NCBI GenBank assembly: GCA_013350335.1
Contig: CM023533.1
Coordinates: 27,386,869 to 27,450,868 of the forward strand
Reading direction: 5' to 3'
DNA: 64,000 bases
From: Chimonanthus salicifolius
Taxonomy: Eukaryota; Streptophyta; Magnoliopsida; Laurales; Calycanthaceae
Made by a program: the position numbers and the translations under genes. Under the pieces are notes generated by a model that was given only the letters and a program-made list of their open reading frames with translations, did not search any database and had not been told where the DNA came from. Position 1 is the stretch's first letter; every line of letters starts with the position of its first letter. This document shows, in pieces, positions 22,904 through 35,338 of the stretch.

Positions 22904-22921
22904 TCCAGCACTCTAACACCA
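22904..22921 (-). promoter_or_regulatory. Candidate tRNA-Met primer-binding site, mutated
   Basis: On the minus strand TGGTGTTAGAG occurs 71 bp upstream of the movement-protein ATG. The plant initiator-tRNA primer site of caulimovirids and LTR elements begins TGGTATCAGAG. The two differences are transitions (A to G, C to T). Position and near-match support the call; chance is not excluded. Confidence 0.5.
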
Positions 22922-23693
22922 AGGCAAAGCCAAGATTCCAACGTCAAAATAATGCCCAAAAACAACGCCAAACACGGCACAAATAGGGCAACAGATGGGT
23001 AATGGTTGGAAGTTACGACGAGAAAAACTTAGCAAAACGAATATTTATTTAACAATTTTAAACAATAAAAGATTCAGAAAAGAAAAGAGCAAGTTTTATC
23101 ACATATAAGAAATAAGATTATAAATGTATTTAAACCAAAAGTTAATAAGTTACACTTGAAAAAAAAGAAGACACAGAATATGGCTTTTGCATCAAACGGA
23201 ATTTTCCTAACATAAATTAGGGTTTCGGATTGAGGAAAAAAGGGGGATTGAACTTGAAAGAACAGAACCCGCGGGAGTTGGAAATTTTGGTGTGTTTATT
23301 TCATGCTTGGCGGTAGGACTGATGGACGAGTTTTCCGGTTATCGTTTTGCAGACGTTGTTGCTTGATTAAAAAAAAAAACGTTTTCAATTAAATTAATTT
23401 GAAATAAATAGGGAAGAAATTTATTTCAAGAAGTGAAAGTCTCGACTTTAATTTTCAGACTAGGGCCACTTCCTATAAAAAATTCCTTGTGTGTGAGTAG
23501 AGAAGCCTGCACATATTAGTAGATGCTTTAAGAGGTTTCGACACTATGGTCATCGGAAAAAAAAAAAGGACATCATCATGAGATGAACCTAAAATATATC
23601 ATTGGTTTATAATAATAAAATCTAAAAATCTTTACAAGACTAAGAAAAATTAAGAGAAGATAAAATTTCACGAAATTAAGATGTGATAATTTT

Positions 23694-23730
<37 letters not shown>

Positions 23731-26304
23731 TTGTCGTGACAAATCTCATCTCCATAAAAACAATCGTACCAAAGTAATGTATAATAAAAAATTTATTAAT
23801 ATCAATGACTCATTTATTTTCTTAAAAAAAAACAACATTTTAAAAAGCCAAAAAATCATCATTCTTAAATGATGGGTGTTGGAAATCAACATGGATAATT
23901 CATTATATTTATAAAGTTACAATTACGAGTTAAAAATTAGAATATTTAGCACATGTCTAGTACCAATAATTATAAAGAGAATGTCAAAGGACTTCATACA
24001 TATAAACAAAAAAGTGGTACATATATATAGAACTAATTGTCTTAAAATTAAACTAGCAAGTATAATCATATAATATCACAAAGATACAAGTTTGTTGGTC
24101 TATAAAATGCAGATATATAATTCACATAACAAAAAATTAAAGACACCCAATTGATTTGTTGTGGTTTACAATCTTGGAAGTATGAATAGAAAAAATGGCG
24201 AGATATAAAACAGAAGAATCAAACAAAACAAAAGTAAAATAAAAACCACAATGATTATAATTTCAAAATATTATTAGACCAAAAAATTAAATAAATATAT
24301 ATTGGAACATTTGTAATTTGTAACTTTCCTATAACTAGATAATATAAATTGAGTGTTTGTAAGAGAGACTCGATGGTGAGAATTTGGTTTTTGGAACATT
24401 TGTAATTTGTTTCTTTCTTATGTCTAGGATGGGTTGTCTCGGGCAGTTGAAAGTTGGGTTCCTAAGTTAGGGATGGATCGGGTAGCTTCTGTTGAATGTG
24501 GGCTCATTGTAGGATACCATGGGTTCGTGGGTTGAAACTTGAAAGAACTTCGAGTTGAAGGGTTTGATCAGTTGGTTGGACCTAACTGGACCAAGGAATG
24601 AAGGTGTGGATTCCATCTAGGCTAAGTTTTGGGAGCTGTGTCTACTAGAATTGGGGAGTCAGCCATCAGGGCTACAGAATTCAGCCTCGTTGAGGCCTAA
24701 ATAAAGGAAGGTTGAATCCAAACTCCAAAGTTCCTAGAAGGGTCATCACTCATCAGGGTTTCAGACTTTAAGCTATTATACCTGATATGACTCAGAGCTT
24801 CGGTTGATAGCAGCCAAGTGGGTCTTAGATGACAGACTATCTTTTATCCTCTCAGACTTATTGTAGCAATCAAAATTTTATTTTATTTTTAAAAAATGAA
24901 TAATTACAAAGTTGAATCTATTTTCATCAATATATATTGAAATGAAGCTCAATTTTTTTTTTTTTTATAGAATTAAGATAGACTGAAATGATCAAATCTG
25001 ATCACTTTGGCTGGTGAATCCACTATGTCAAACTCAAATATTAATAACAAAGTTGGATCATCTCCCCTTATTATGTGAATCTAGTCTAAACCCGTATATT
25101 TTTATTACTCTTTCAATAGGCACTGTATTTGGCTACAAGCCTACAACTGTCTCCCATTGAGCTCACGTAGGCATCGATGGTCTCATCAAGAGACGAGCAT
25201 GCATTTAAATAAAGTATTTTCTAAAACTGCCCGTTTCTAGTGTGGTCCTTTTCATTTTCCATGGTGAGTTCAACTTAATAAGAATTAATGATAAATTAAA
25301 AAAAAAAACACATTTAAAATAATTTAGACATATAATCAGAAGACCAGAGTCGGCCCAATATGTAAAGTTTAAAAATTATAAGTTAGCAGATACATGGTAA
25401 AATTAAATAAAATAGTAAAACTAAAAAAATTGACTCTAAATAGATGAGTCTAAAACTATAATGACAAAAGTTTTGTGCTCTACCAGCAGTGGACCTTACA
25501 CCCTATACAGCTCTATAAAAGAACAGAAGTAAGGGACAACAATGAAACAAATGATCGATCATATCTCTAGGCACATTTCTAGTACATAGAGAATGGACTT
25601 TGATCAATACAATAAATCAGTAGGAAAAGTTTATACTTCAATGTAGATCTCACCAATCAGCAGGTCGTGTTTTTTAAGCCTCTAAACTTTGTTGCCTCTA
25701 AAATAAATAAATAAAACTTCGGGAATTTTGGCGCCCAATGGCGGTTCTCACATGACTGTCCATTGATCAAATACTTACCCATCTCCATTTGTCCGTGCAT
25801 CTGCAGTAAACAAATCAAAATGATAGCATTATCCACTAAGTGGAATGTTAAGGAAGGGACAATCCAAAGTGGCCAGACAAATGTTTGAATTAAAATCTTC
25901 AAAAGACCTGCACAACATTTGTTTTTTAACTACAAAATACAGCACAGACAGATCTTAAAGAGTTAAAGGGGAGAATAAAAAAGAGGAAACACAATCCTGA
26001 AAGATTCAGTATTCAGGATTCTGAATATTAAGGGGGATTTAATCTTCAGTAACTCCTTCAAGGACCATAATAGGTTTCCTCAAGGGAGTTATTAATAAGA
26101 CAGCAGCATGAACAGAGAAAATGTCTCCCATCTAATATTGAAAGTTGAGAAATGACAGAGATACATTTTGCACGTTGTTACTGCACCAAGTTTCTGGAAG
26201 TAACTGCGAATTTCTACTTCACTGCTCTCTACAAAATTTAAGATGGTTTCATTCTCACCTCTGCACTACTGGACTTCTCTATGGAGCTGCAAATGCCCTT
26301 TATG
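22922..26304. other. Intergenic between viral copy and cytochrome b5-like gene
   Basis: 23000-23460 is somewhat more complex and could contain viral leader or a host 5' region; no exon could be fixed. 23699-23726 is an (AT)n microsatellite. 24420-24850 is GC-richer, repeat-like sequence without a recognisable frame. The rest is AT-rich. Confidence 0.5.
23699..23726. repeat. (AT)n microsatellite
   Basis: Run of about 14 TA units. Confidence 0.95.
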
Positions 26305-29300
26305 TCAACTCTTCAAATCTCCAATATAGAATTCATCAATCATGTCAAAGACCCGGGTAGCATGTTGTGGCCTGTGCACAGGAGAAACAGATGAAATGCA
26401 TCAGAAGAAGTAACATCATTATATTTAAGTTTGATTCAAAACTCAAGCAGTTCAAACTTTTTGGCAAATTATGGTTAACAAAAGCATGTAACACAGTTGG
26501 TAAGTGGTGATTGTTGGCCAATGGAAAACACTTTGCCAAATCCAAGTATGAGTGAAATGCTTTGAAAATGAGGATGACAAATGATGATGATGGAGGTGTA
26601 TGGTTGTCCTTGATAAAAAAAGGATGGTTACACATCACAAAAATTTGAAAACCATGTTGTGTAACATTTGTTTCCTCTGATTTTTGTATCCACATCTTTC
26701 AGTTGGATCACTAATGCTGTTGGAGTGGTAAAGTTGCTCAGTCATGGAAATCTGGCCATGGGCTAGTACAAACTCCTGTGATATCCTACCCACCCACCCA
26801 CCCACTGTGTTTGTGCGTTTATGCCTCTCTTATGTGTGTGGAGATTGTTTGAAAGGTGATGAATATCTAAGTGGCCACCAAAAAGCAGCTCGGTTGGATT
26901 CTCCTACAGTTTTGGAGGCTCCCAAACAGTTAAAAATCATGCTCTAGAATCCAACTGTAAGTTTAATCAAACACATAGTATGTTAAATATGGTAGGCTGT
27001 GTTTGTGTGTATGTTAAATTTCATCAAGAGTTTTGTTAAATTGCCATTTACTTTCACCTAGTAAGTACGCCCAAATAATGAAGTGTACAACGTAGTAATA
27101 GCTCAGAATCATACAATGTCATATAGAAGAGCCCAGAATCACAAAACTGAATTAGTAACAAAATTGTCACAGAAGTAAATCATGAGGTTATAGAACAATC
27201 TGGTAAAGAATCTCAACCTTCGTGAATACATCATAACAAGAAAATGATGTAAGGTCATGAAGAACTCTTCTAAAGTACAGTGATGTGAGATAACCATATC
27301 TATAGGTGGAAACTGGATGTCTTGGCGGATTCTTACCCATAAAAACCTTCAGTTGAGTCATCTCCTGCATGTGCCAGTATTGCATCACCACCAGGATGTT
27401 CTTCCACATATGAAGTGACATCATAAACCTAAATGAAAACCCATTCGGGTACCATTAAAATGGTTTTTCTAGTTTCTACAAGCACAAAAAAAATTATATA
27501 AATAGGTGATTCCAGTGCCACAACCTTGTCTTTTATGATAATCCAACAATCAGTCCTTGTGTTATGGAGAGATACTTCAGCTTTTGTGAAGAGCTTCAGT
27601 GCCTGATATGAGGAACACACAAAAGGAAATAGTAACTCATGAAACAAATTTACAATCAAATACATAATACCCCAAAATCTTATTACGGATGCTGATAAAA
27701 ATAGATATGCAGAGCATGCCAAAGAGAAGCAGAGAAGAAAAATGGCCAATGAAGTAATGATTTTTTTTTTATCAGTAACAAAAAATTATGTATCTTAATG
27801 AAAAACAGATGAAAAATAAGTTCTAACCAACATAAGAGTTATAGACTGAAGAGCTTCCTGATAACAAAATTACCCAATGCTCTGACATAAAATGCACAAA
27901 TGCATATCTTCACTGTACACCCTGTTTCTCACTAATTTGCCTGCAATGCCATTGGCACTCCAGGATACACATGTACAAGCCATCTTTAAGCATGATGCCA
28001 TTTGATATGATTCCTCCAAAACTGAATACAATTCTCAAGGCCATCTTCCTTTTTATGATACCCACCTTAATTCATTCTCATATTCACCCTCGATGACAAT
28101 CCCTCCTGCAAAATCAATAAAATCCTTCATTAGCAACCTCTGCCTTACACCTCTGCTTCATTTGATTTTCTTTGTCCAGTAAAAAACGGAAACTTCAATC
28201 CTCCGTATTCTTGAAATGCACCTTTAACACCAACAGGACCAGGTTTCCCTCTTGAAGCTCCAACTAATATTAAACTCTGGGAGTCTAGCATTCACCGTTT
28301 TTAAACAAGTGAACCTCTTGGCCAAAATCTTACCTCACTTTAGTGGCTGGACTACAGTCATTAAAGCGGACTCTGCAGCCCCATGTGTATACTACCTCCC
28401 TCTTTCTAAAATCCCTTCCAAGGTGGCAAAGTCACTTGAAAAATTCCAAAGAGATTTCTTTTGGGATGTGGAGCAAGGGACAAAGCTATATTACCCATGT
28501 CCGAAGGGGGATTGGGTATTGCTAACATTGTGGAAAGAAATTGGTCCCTCTAAGGAAAAATATGGTGGGGATGCAGAAATGAGGAGGAGGCTTTGTGGAG
28601 AGAAGTAATTAAGCGTCAATATGGAGAATCAATGGGAGGATGGTTTCCGGGTAGGGTGGCAAGGGGAAATGGGTTCTTCATTTGGAAAGACATATTTTAG
28701 TTGGGGCAACCAGGTCATTTTGTGGATGCCAAATTAAGCGTTGTGTTTGTTTCACCGGTGATGGGGGTAACCCTCGTTTACCGCCCCCCCCCCCCCCAAA
28801 AAAAAAAAAAAATCTCACATTTGAAAACCCTTTTGCAGCAAAGGGTATTCATAAGGATACCCCCTGCAAATTTACCCCTAATCCAAATGCAGCTTAAGGA
28901 TGATATGAAACTCTTAGTGGGAGATGATCTAAAACTATATTTTAGGAAGATACATGGCTGGGTAGCAACCTCAAGAGGATGCTTTTGAAAGATTATACTT
29001 GCTCTTTATCCAAGAAGGAATGCTTATCAAGGATTGTGTGAAGATGGTTGGGAGAAGGTTTGTGTAGGCCCTAACTTTCAGGCAAAACCTCATGGATTAC
29101 AAGATATAGCAATTTGAATCCCTCCTCTCTTGGATAAAGGATTCTCCTCCTTTTGGGAAGTGGGTAAGAAGATGAGTAAGGATCCTTGGGGGGTCTTTTC
29201 AAGTACATACATCTTTTCAAGTGCTCCTCTCTATGGCGCCTTTCTCTTTTTGCCGTAGTGTGGACCTTATGATGGGAACGAAACAATAGAATCTTTAAAG

Positions 29301-31620
29301 ATTACGCTACATCAAGTGAAGCAATTTCGAGAAGACTTTTTATCAAGTGTGCCTCCTGGGCTTCCTCTCTTGTGGAATTCAAAAATATCTCTATCAACGA
29401 CATCTTACGAGCCTGGAAGAATGTGTTGACTTAGCATAACTTCTTCTTTTAGTGTTGCTTGCAGTGGTTGTATGACCTGCAGGTGTATTGAGAGTGGGCT
29501 TTTTGTTTCTTTGTTGTTCTTTTTTTGCTTCTGCTTTTGCACATCAGATGCCTCTTTTATTAATATAGTAACCATGTCAAAAAAAAAAACTTTGGCCAAC
29601 TTTTTCCCATATAAATCCAAAAAGGGTTGAGCCCTAGGGATATTGGTACCTTTAGCAATTGTGTGGTTCATATGGGGAGAACACAATAGGAGGATTTTTG
29701 AGGATATAGCATCTCCAAGGTCTAAGTTGATTGGAAGAATCAAGCAGAATATCACTCAATGGGCATCATTACCAAAGGGATTTTCAAATGTTCAGGAGAT
29801 TCTTGTAAGAGGGATGTGGAATAAATTTTATTGATGCCTTTCTTCTGTAAAGTGTGCAGCGTTTTTTTCAGCTTTGTTCTTGGCTAGCCCAAAATCTCTT
29901 TGGTTCAGTTTTTCTTTTCATGTAGTGTAGTCATGGTAGAATAAAAGTTTTTTGTTCCCTCAAAAAGAGTTTTTACTTATTGGACCATTTCTCTAACATT
30001 TATATGGTCTTGAAAAAATGGAAATAAAAATATGAGTCTATGTGTCTCTCAGGATTTACTAGTCATGTTTGGAAAGATACAATATGCCGAAGAATTCTTT
30101 TTTCAAGATTAAAAACAAATGCATAATAGCTTGACTTCCCCACCATAAGGTCAGGTAGGTATTCAAAGGGTTTCAACAAGGAACTATGAGATGGGGAGGA
30201 AAATAAAGATCTGTAATGAAGCAGTTAGAAGTGGCAATTAGATTGTAAAGAAACAGAGAATATAGCCCTAGAGGGTAAGGAATTTAAAAATGAAACTCAC
30301 AAAACCTGAACCCAGATAGCAGCAATATGGCTTTCATGATGACAAAGGCACAGAAAAGGTTCTGTTGAGCTGTTGAAGAAACGAAGAAAGCAAGAACAAA
30401 ACTTGTGTACAAGGTATCAGAATTTCCTTCATGGAGAAGTGGTAAAACCAACTTGAATGGAGAAAGGATATTTTGGCATCTCGGCGGTTGTGACAATAAG
30501 TACCAACCATGCTATGGGATCATAATTTGGTAAAGCAGGGGGAATTAAACACTCATATTCTGGAAGCGGAAGTACAATGAATCCAAGATGAAATCTCTTT
30601 CCCCAGAATAATTCATAGTCAGAAATAAAGAGAAGCTGGATATATTCAGATGTCCACAATAAGGTTATCTTAAGAAACATAATCACACCTCACTACTTTA
30701 AGAATGAAGGTCAAGTTCCAAGACAAGCATGCAAGACAAATTTGAGTTCATCACAAATTGAGTCAACAAGAATTAACTTAATTGTAAAAAAATTACCTCC
30801 ATATAGGTAATTGCATCATTTCAATTAAATCATACTCAATGAAGTTTCTATTTAACAAGGTTGGAACTTTTTGTGAGGAATAAATGATCCTCGAGAAAGG
30901 ATATACATAGTATCTTCATGTCTGAATCGTCATTTAGGACCTGTCACCAACAATAATCTAGACTGCTGATCTAATCTACCCCAACCATGGATAGACCATG
31001 CCACCCTGATCTAATCTACCCCAACCATGGATAGACCATGCCACCACGCCTGCGCCGCGGCCCCCCCCCCCCAAAAAAAAAGAAAAAAAAAAAAGAAGAA
31101 AAAAACAGTGTGGAGCATCTGTCCTCTCATTGTTTGGCCTATTGAAAGGGAACATGAAAATCTGGGTGTTTTAGTGCACCTTTGCCAACCACTCCCAGAA
31201 ATGATTCTGCTGGCAATTCAGGCAGAATGCATATCTAGTGCTATCTTTCGTGGAGAATCTCTATATAGCTTCTGAACCACCTTGCAACTTAGCATCATGT
31301 TGCAGCATACTAGATTACAGCACAGAAATATCTCATAGAACAACCAAACCAAATTCACACCCTTTTCAGAAGGATAAATTCATACCTTATTATCAGCATT
31401 TGGATGAACAACTTTCGAATTACCTGAACAATAGAAGCAAATGAATGAAATATCCACGAGTAATGGATGTGCACTTAAATGTGGAAATGCATGACATAGA
31501 TAACATTGAAGGGAAAATTGAAAACAAGGTAGCAATACTACCAGACTTAATTGCTCGGGGGATTAAGAGAAGAGCTCCCAATATAGTGGCCAGAATCAAT
31601 GTGATGACAATAATTTCCAT
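26305..31620 (-). CDS. CB5LP: Cytochrome b5-like membrane protein (CB5LP type), 119 aa, 5 coding exons
   Basis: Coding exons on the minus strand: 31620-31542, 28105-28062, 27602-27525, 27428-27337 and 26371-26305 (stop TGA). Lengths sum to 360 nt and all phases agree. Residues 3-20 form an N-terminal membrane anchor (MEIIVITLILATILGALLLI). The cytochrome b5 heme-binding domain begins near residue 43 (TKAEVSLHN) and has VYDVTSYVEEHPGG with heme ligand His78. The second ligand is probably His101 (GPQHATRV). An N-terminal anchor and ~120-residue length match Arabidopsis At1g60660 (cytochrome b5-like protein) rather than classical tail-anchored cytochrome b5. The likely role is electron transfer at a membrane. 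Exon 2 (44 nt) is the least certain: it relies on donor GTATCA, with an alternative donor GTGGGT four bases earlier that would break phase. A LINE relic lies antisense in the first coding intron. Confidence 0.88.
28252..29590 (+). mobile_element. LINE retrotransposon 3' part (decayed), with poly-A tail
   Basis: Broken frames resemble the C-terminal region of plant L1-type LINE ORF2: KFQRDFFWDVEQG near 28440, GGLGIANIVERNWSL near 28510, EALWREVIKRQYGESMGGW near 28590-28640. The C-terminus NNRIFKDYATSSEA begins near 29284 and stops at 29432. About 145 bp of 3' UTR then ends in an A-run at 29579-29590. Many frameshifts and stops. It lies antisense inside an intron of the cytochrome b5-like gene. 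Confidence 0.65.
29591..29834 (+). mobile_element. Second LINE 3' end
   Basis: The frame from 29643 reads VPLAIVWFIWGEHNRRIFED...ITQWASLPKGF and ends at 29832-29834. This is the same kind of LINE ORF2 C-terminus as the preceding element but clearly diverged from it. It directly follows the A-run of the first LINE, which suggests the first inserted into, or next to, the second. Confidence 0.6.
29835..31541. repeat. Remainder of cytochrome b5-like intron, with a 40-bp tandem duplication
   Basis: 30966-31005 and 31006-31045 are exact copies (CTGATCTAATCTACCCCAAC plus 20 more). Right after them come a C-run (31061-31073) and A-rich sequence. No exon with consistent phase is seen in the rest. Confidence 0.7.
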
Positions 31621-32615
31621 ATCTAAATGCTTACCCTGTATTGCTTGAAAAGAAAAACAAAAAAAAAAAGATAGACAAAAACAAAGGAAGGAAACATCAA
31701 CAATCCCTTTCCCATTTAAGCACAGAGCTTCTAACTTATCAATTAATCAGCAATCATAGATGGTCTAGGAATTTCTCCCTTTATGAAATGGTTAGCCCTA
31801 CCAAGTAGTGGTGCCAAAACTTAGAAATGCAGCATGAAAAACACCAGGAGGGCTGAGCGGAATCAAGGAATAGTAATAGACTCACACTAATTGACAACTA
31901 AAAGCACAATGCTTTCATTTTTATCTTACCTTTCTTTTTTAGATAAAAATTGTATTTCCTTGATGGAAGAAAACTGCTAACTTTAGCAAGTAACTGGATT
32001 GCATAGAACACTAATCCCGAAAGTTCATTCAAGCTAGAAACAAGTAATGTCAGCATTTATCTACAGAGCAAACTAACCATAAAACATAGAAAATTTGGGT
32101 GCCATAGTACCACCCAGTTTCTACTCTTCCAGAAAAGCATATGACTGACCACTCAACTACACATTTACAGGTTTCAGGAGCTTTGTTTTGGAATAAAACA
32201 TGATACATCTACCTACACAAGCACATGGTGCTTGTTTCATACAAACTTTTACAGCTAAAAAGATGCAAAAATAACTAGGAATTGGCTACAAATATATCAT
32301 TAACACGGTTTTACCATTCAATTGACCTTAAGGAGTGTTGTGTTGGGGAAGTTATCTAGAAAAGGACTAAATCAGGACATGTGTTTTGGTTGATCCATAT
32401 TGAATGAAAGGAGAATGAAGGAAACTGAAAAGGTAGGGATCATATTATGCAATTTAGCTCATTTATCAATTGAATTGCAGAGAGTTGTCTAGCCAGATGT
32501 TACGTATTCAAAGAGGTCATGGACAATGGTGACCTGAATCATCTTATAGTACTTGTGCCAAGGATTATGCTTAGTGGCAGGTAGGTTCCACATGGGCCAG
32601 GTTGGGGCTGGGCCA

Positions 32616-32891
32616 AGGGTTGTGGAGTGCAAACAATGTGCATAGAAATATCTAATGTAGACCTGCATCTGGTAGCAGCACTGGAAGGGCCCTGAACTGA
32701 AGGCCCAAATCAAGCAAGCCACTTGGACCGCACTCCATCAAGGCCGAGGGCCTAGGGTTGTGGAGTGCAAACTATGTGCATAGAAATATCTAATGTAGAC
32801 CTGCATCTGGTCAGCAGCACTGGAAGGGCCCCGAACTGAAGGCCCAAATCAAGCAAGCCACTTGGACCACACTCCATCAAGGCCTAGGGCC
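32616..32891. repeat. 138-bp tandem duplication
   Basis: Unit starting AGGGTTGTGGAGTGCAAAC at 32616 is repeated at 32754 with only a few differences. Confidence 0.93.
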
Positions 32892-33796
32892 TAGGCCAAC
32901 TTTAGGCCCAAAGATATACATCAACTTTGCAATTGTAACCTTTTTAGAGTGATGCCCAGTCTGAATGTCAGCAAGCAAATATGACATCCTTTTTTGGGTC
33001 TTAACATCAACGGTCTATCTGAATAAAAATTGGTTCCACCATTTCAAAATTGAGATTTATCCGCTTTTACCTGCATAGAAAATGTGGGCCATTTCATGTT
33101 ATACAGTGATCCAGCTGATCAATGTAAGCCAGTCAATCCATTGACACAAATGGTGGGTGTGGCCCGACCATGGTCCATGAACAACGGTGGTGCAATCACA
33201 CGCCAGGTTGGACCAGGGCCAGGCTTATCAATCCCAGCCCAGATACATGACATGTAGGATTAGGAATTAGCCACTGAATCCAGCTCAGCATTACACGAGC
33301 TTAAAAAAGCAGGCCTAGTCCTAGCCTAGCATTTTCTACAAACGCCCAGACCCAACTTAGATGTAGGCCCGAAGTATCCAACCTCATACGGGCTGAAAAA
33401 GGTATGGCCCACATCGAGTTGGGACTGAAAATGAAGAATGATTACTACCCCCCCCCCCCCCCCCCCCCCCAACCAAAGAAAAAGTGGAATGATTTTTTTT
33501 TCCTAATAAACTTTACAATATAAGCATTAAAAAAAAAAAATGCCCACGAACACCAATTGCTAATGGTTTGAATCTCAAGAAGCAAAAAAATCAATTATGT
33601 CTTGGATTTGGATCGATGGACATTAAAAAGTCTGGAGGTTACTCTGCTTAAGTAGGGTTTTAAAGATCACAACTGATAACAGGGGGCATTCACATTTGTA
33701 TCCACAGAGCGGAAAATCTGCTCAATGTTGTCGATCATCAAAACTTGTGCTCCAATCAAGGAACTCTTGGCGATCACTAAATCCCACCCACCACTC

Positions 33797-33800
<4 letters not shown>

Positions 33801-33838
<38 letters not shown>
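33801..33838. repeat. (GA)n microsatellite
   Basis: 19 AG units without interruption, within the presumed 5' UTR intron of the cytochrome b5-like gene. Confidence 0.95.
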
Positions 33839-33840
<2 letters not shown>

Positions 33841-33861
33841 TTAGCAGTTAGTATTTAGTAC

Positions 33862-33990
33862 CTGAGAAGGCGAAGGCGAAGAAGCAGTAGAGGCAATAGC
33901 GTCAGCCAACGTCTCGAAGGAGATCAGGGTTTGGATTAGGAACAAAACAGAGAAAGGAATGTCTGAGATGAATGGGATGAGATCTTCAAA
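33862..33990 (-). other. Probable 5' UTR exon of the cytochrome b5-like gene
   Basis: On the minus strand a complex, GC-richer stretch ends with CTTCTCAG followed by donor GTACTAAATAC (33861 downward). It lies upstream of the acceptor CATTTAG (ending 31623) that opens the first coding exon. No in-frame ATG is present, so it would be non-coding. The 5' limit is arbitrary; pyrimidine-rich sequence (complement of 33801-33838) lies in the intron. Confidence 0.45.
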
Positions 33991-35229
33991 CTCACCAGCT
34001 TTCTATTTTCTTTTCTCTCTCCTTTCACTGCCACAAGTTTTTTATTTCCACTCAAGGCTCACAGTTCTCAACCCTTCGACTAAATGAGTGAAATAATTTT
34101 GGCCAAATTTTACCCAGTCTCTCTCTCTCTCTGAAGAAGGTTGAATTGTCAAACAACAAATGTATAGCCTCATTTTATTTTTTGTCATTTTTAAATATTT
34201 TATTATAAATAATAGACATACTCAATATTATTATACTGTATTCAGGCCTTTTACAACTTATGATTTCTCTTTATATAATACTAATCCACAAATTATGTAA
34301 GTCAAATGGGTTTTTTAAGTTTTATGAGGTGAGGTAAGAATCCTGTGCAAACATATGGATTTTAGATGGGGTTTACCTAGTGTCAAATTTTAAATAATCT
34401 AGCATATTATTTTGTTCTTTAAATTCCACTGTGAACATAAAATTCATTAAAATTATTATAAATATTTCTCTAATAATTTAAATCCATATTAAATAATTGA
34501 ATGTTTTAAATCATTATTAGACAGTCTTATCAATTATAAAATTTCATAGTCATCCATTTCCCTGCCCATGTCACAAGGTTGGTCTTACCCTCTCACCCTT
34601 CGATATACCTATCAAACTATCTCAGTGTTTTTTTATATTAAATCATAAGTATTTCTCTCTTTTTTTTTTCTGACAATCCTCTTATTTCAGTTGAGGCGCC
34701 TGCAAGACAGGCCTTATAAATCCTTTAATTAATTTATCATAATTATTATTCTTTTTTATTTTTTTACTAAGGTATCAATGTCTCTTAGAACACTTGCTAA
34801 TCTTCGAGTAGGATTGACACTGGATTAGATAAGGTCGGGTTTTAATAAACCTAATCCAACCCATGTCAAAATTTATTGAACCCGATCTGAATTGTTGACC
34901 CGAACTACTTAATTCGATTCGACTCGAATTTCTAATCTGATTCAACTAAAGTGTTGTTGTATAACTTGGTGCATTCAGGTTAGATCGGATTACGTTGGGT
35001 CGGGTCTGATTAATTTTAAATTTCTCAACCCATCTCGACCCAAATTTCATATCAAGTTTTTTTTCCAACATGACCTGATTCGAGATATACAAATACATAA
35101 CCTAAACCCACTAATTTCTTGGACCGAGTCATACAGGTCGAGTTTTAACCCGACTCAAGCTCACTCCTATCATCGGAGCATATGCAAGCTTTCCTACTCA
35201 TATACACATGAAAGTAAACCTTCCTACTC
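33991..35229. other. Intergenic; upstream region of the cytochrome b5-like gene
   Basis: AT-rich sequence without genes. Around 34800-35160 the words GGGTCGGGT, ACCCGA and GATTCGA recur, a decayed simple-repeat region. Confidence 0.5.
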
Positions 35230-35338
35230 ATATACACATGATAACTCTACGAACATGACTCTCACTTTTTAAGGCAGATTCCCTCATTAAAGGACCAGAA
35301 CTTGAGTCGAACGCCTTAGATCACTTGGCCATCCCGAC
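35230..35338 (-). pseudogene. tRNA-Leu(CAA)-like sequence (SINE head or tRNA pseudogene)
   Basis: On the minus strand from 35338, GTCGGGATGGCCAAGTGATC and then TAAGGCG and GACTCAAGTTCTGGTCC closely follow the 5' half of plant tRNA-Leu(CAA), including the anticodon region CAA and the start of its intron. The 3' half is not recognisable, so this is not a functional tRNA. A tRNA-derived SINE or a decayed tRNA copy are both possible. Confidence 0.6.

Larger units (their letters stand above)
15548..22921 (-). mobile_element. Endogenous pararetrovirus (Caulimoviridae), right copy, near full length
   Basis: On the minus strand the order is: candidate tRNA-Met primer site (22904-22921), movement protein, coat with zinc knuckle, protease, RT, RNase H, ORF2, and part of the intergenic region. 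That is nearly one genome unit (7.4 kb). It is inactivated at least by a one-base deletion near 20301 and carries the same altered protease motif as the left copy. The outer boundary beyond 22921 is not clear; some leader sequence may continue to about 23000. Confidence 0.88.
31623..33861. other. Probable 5' UTR intron of the cytochrome b5-like gene, repeat-bearing
   Basis: No coding exon is supported. It holds the 138-bp tandem duplication at 32616-32891, a C-homopolymer at 33450-33470 and the (GA)n tract at 33801-33838. Confidence 0.5.

Noticed and set aside
11408..22921. A currently infectious virus encoded here
   Set aside because: Both copies carry disabling changes (missing movement-protein region, frameshift, altered protease motif, incomplete promoter region), so this is read as integrated viral relic DNA.
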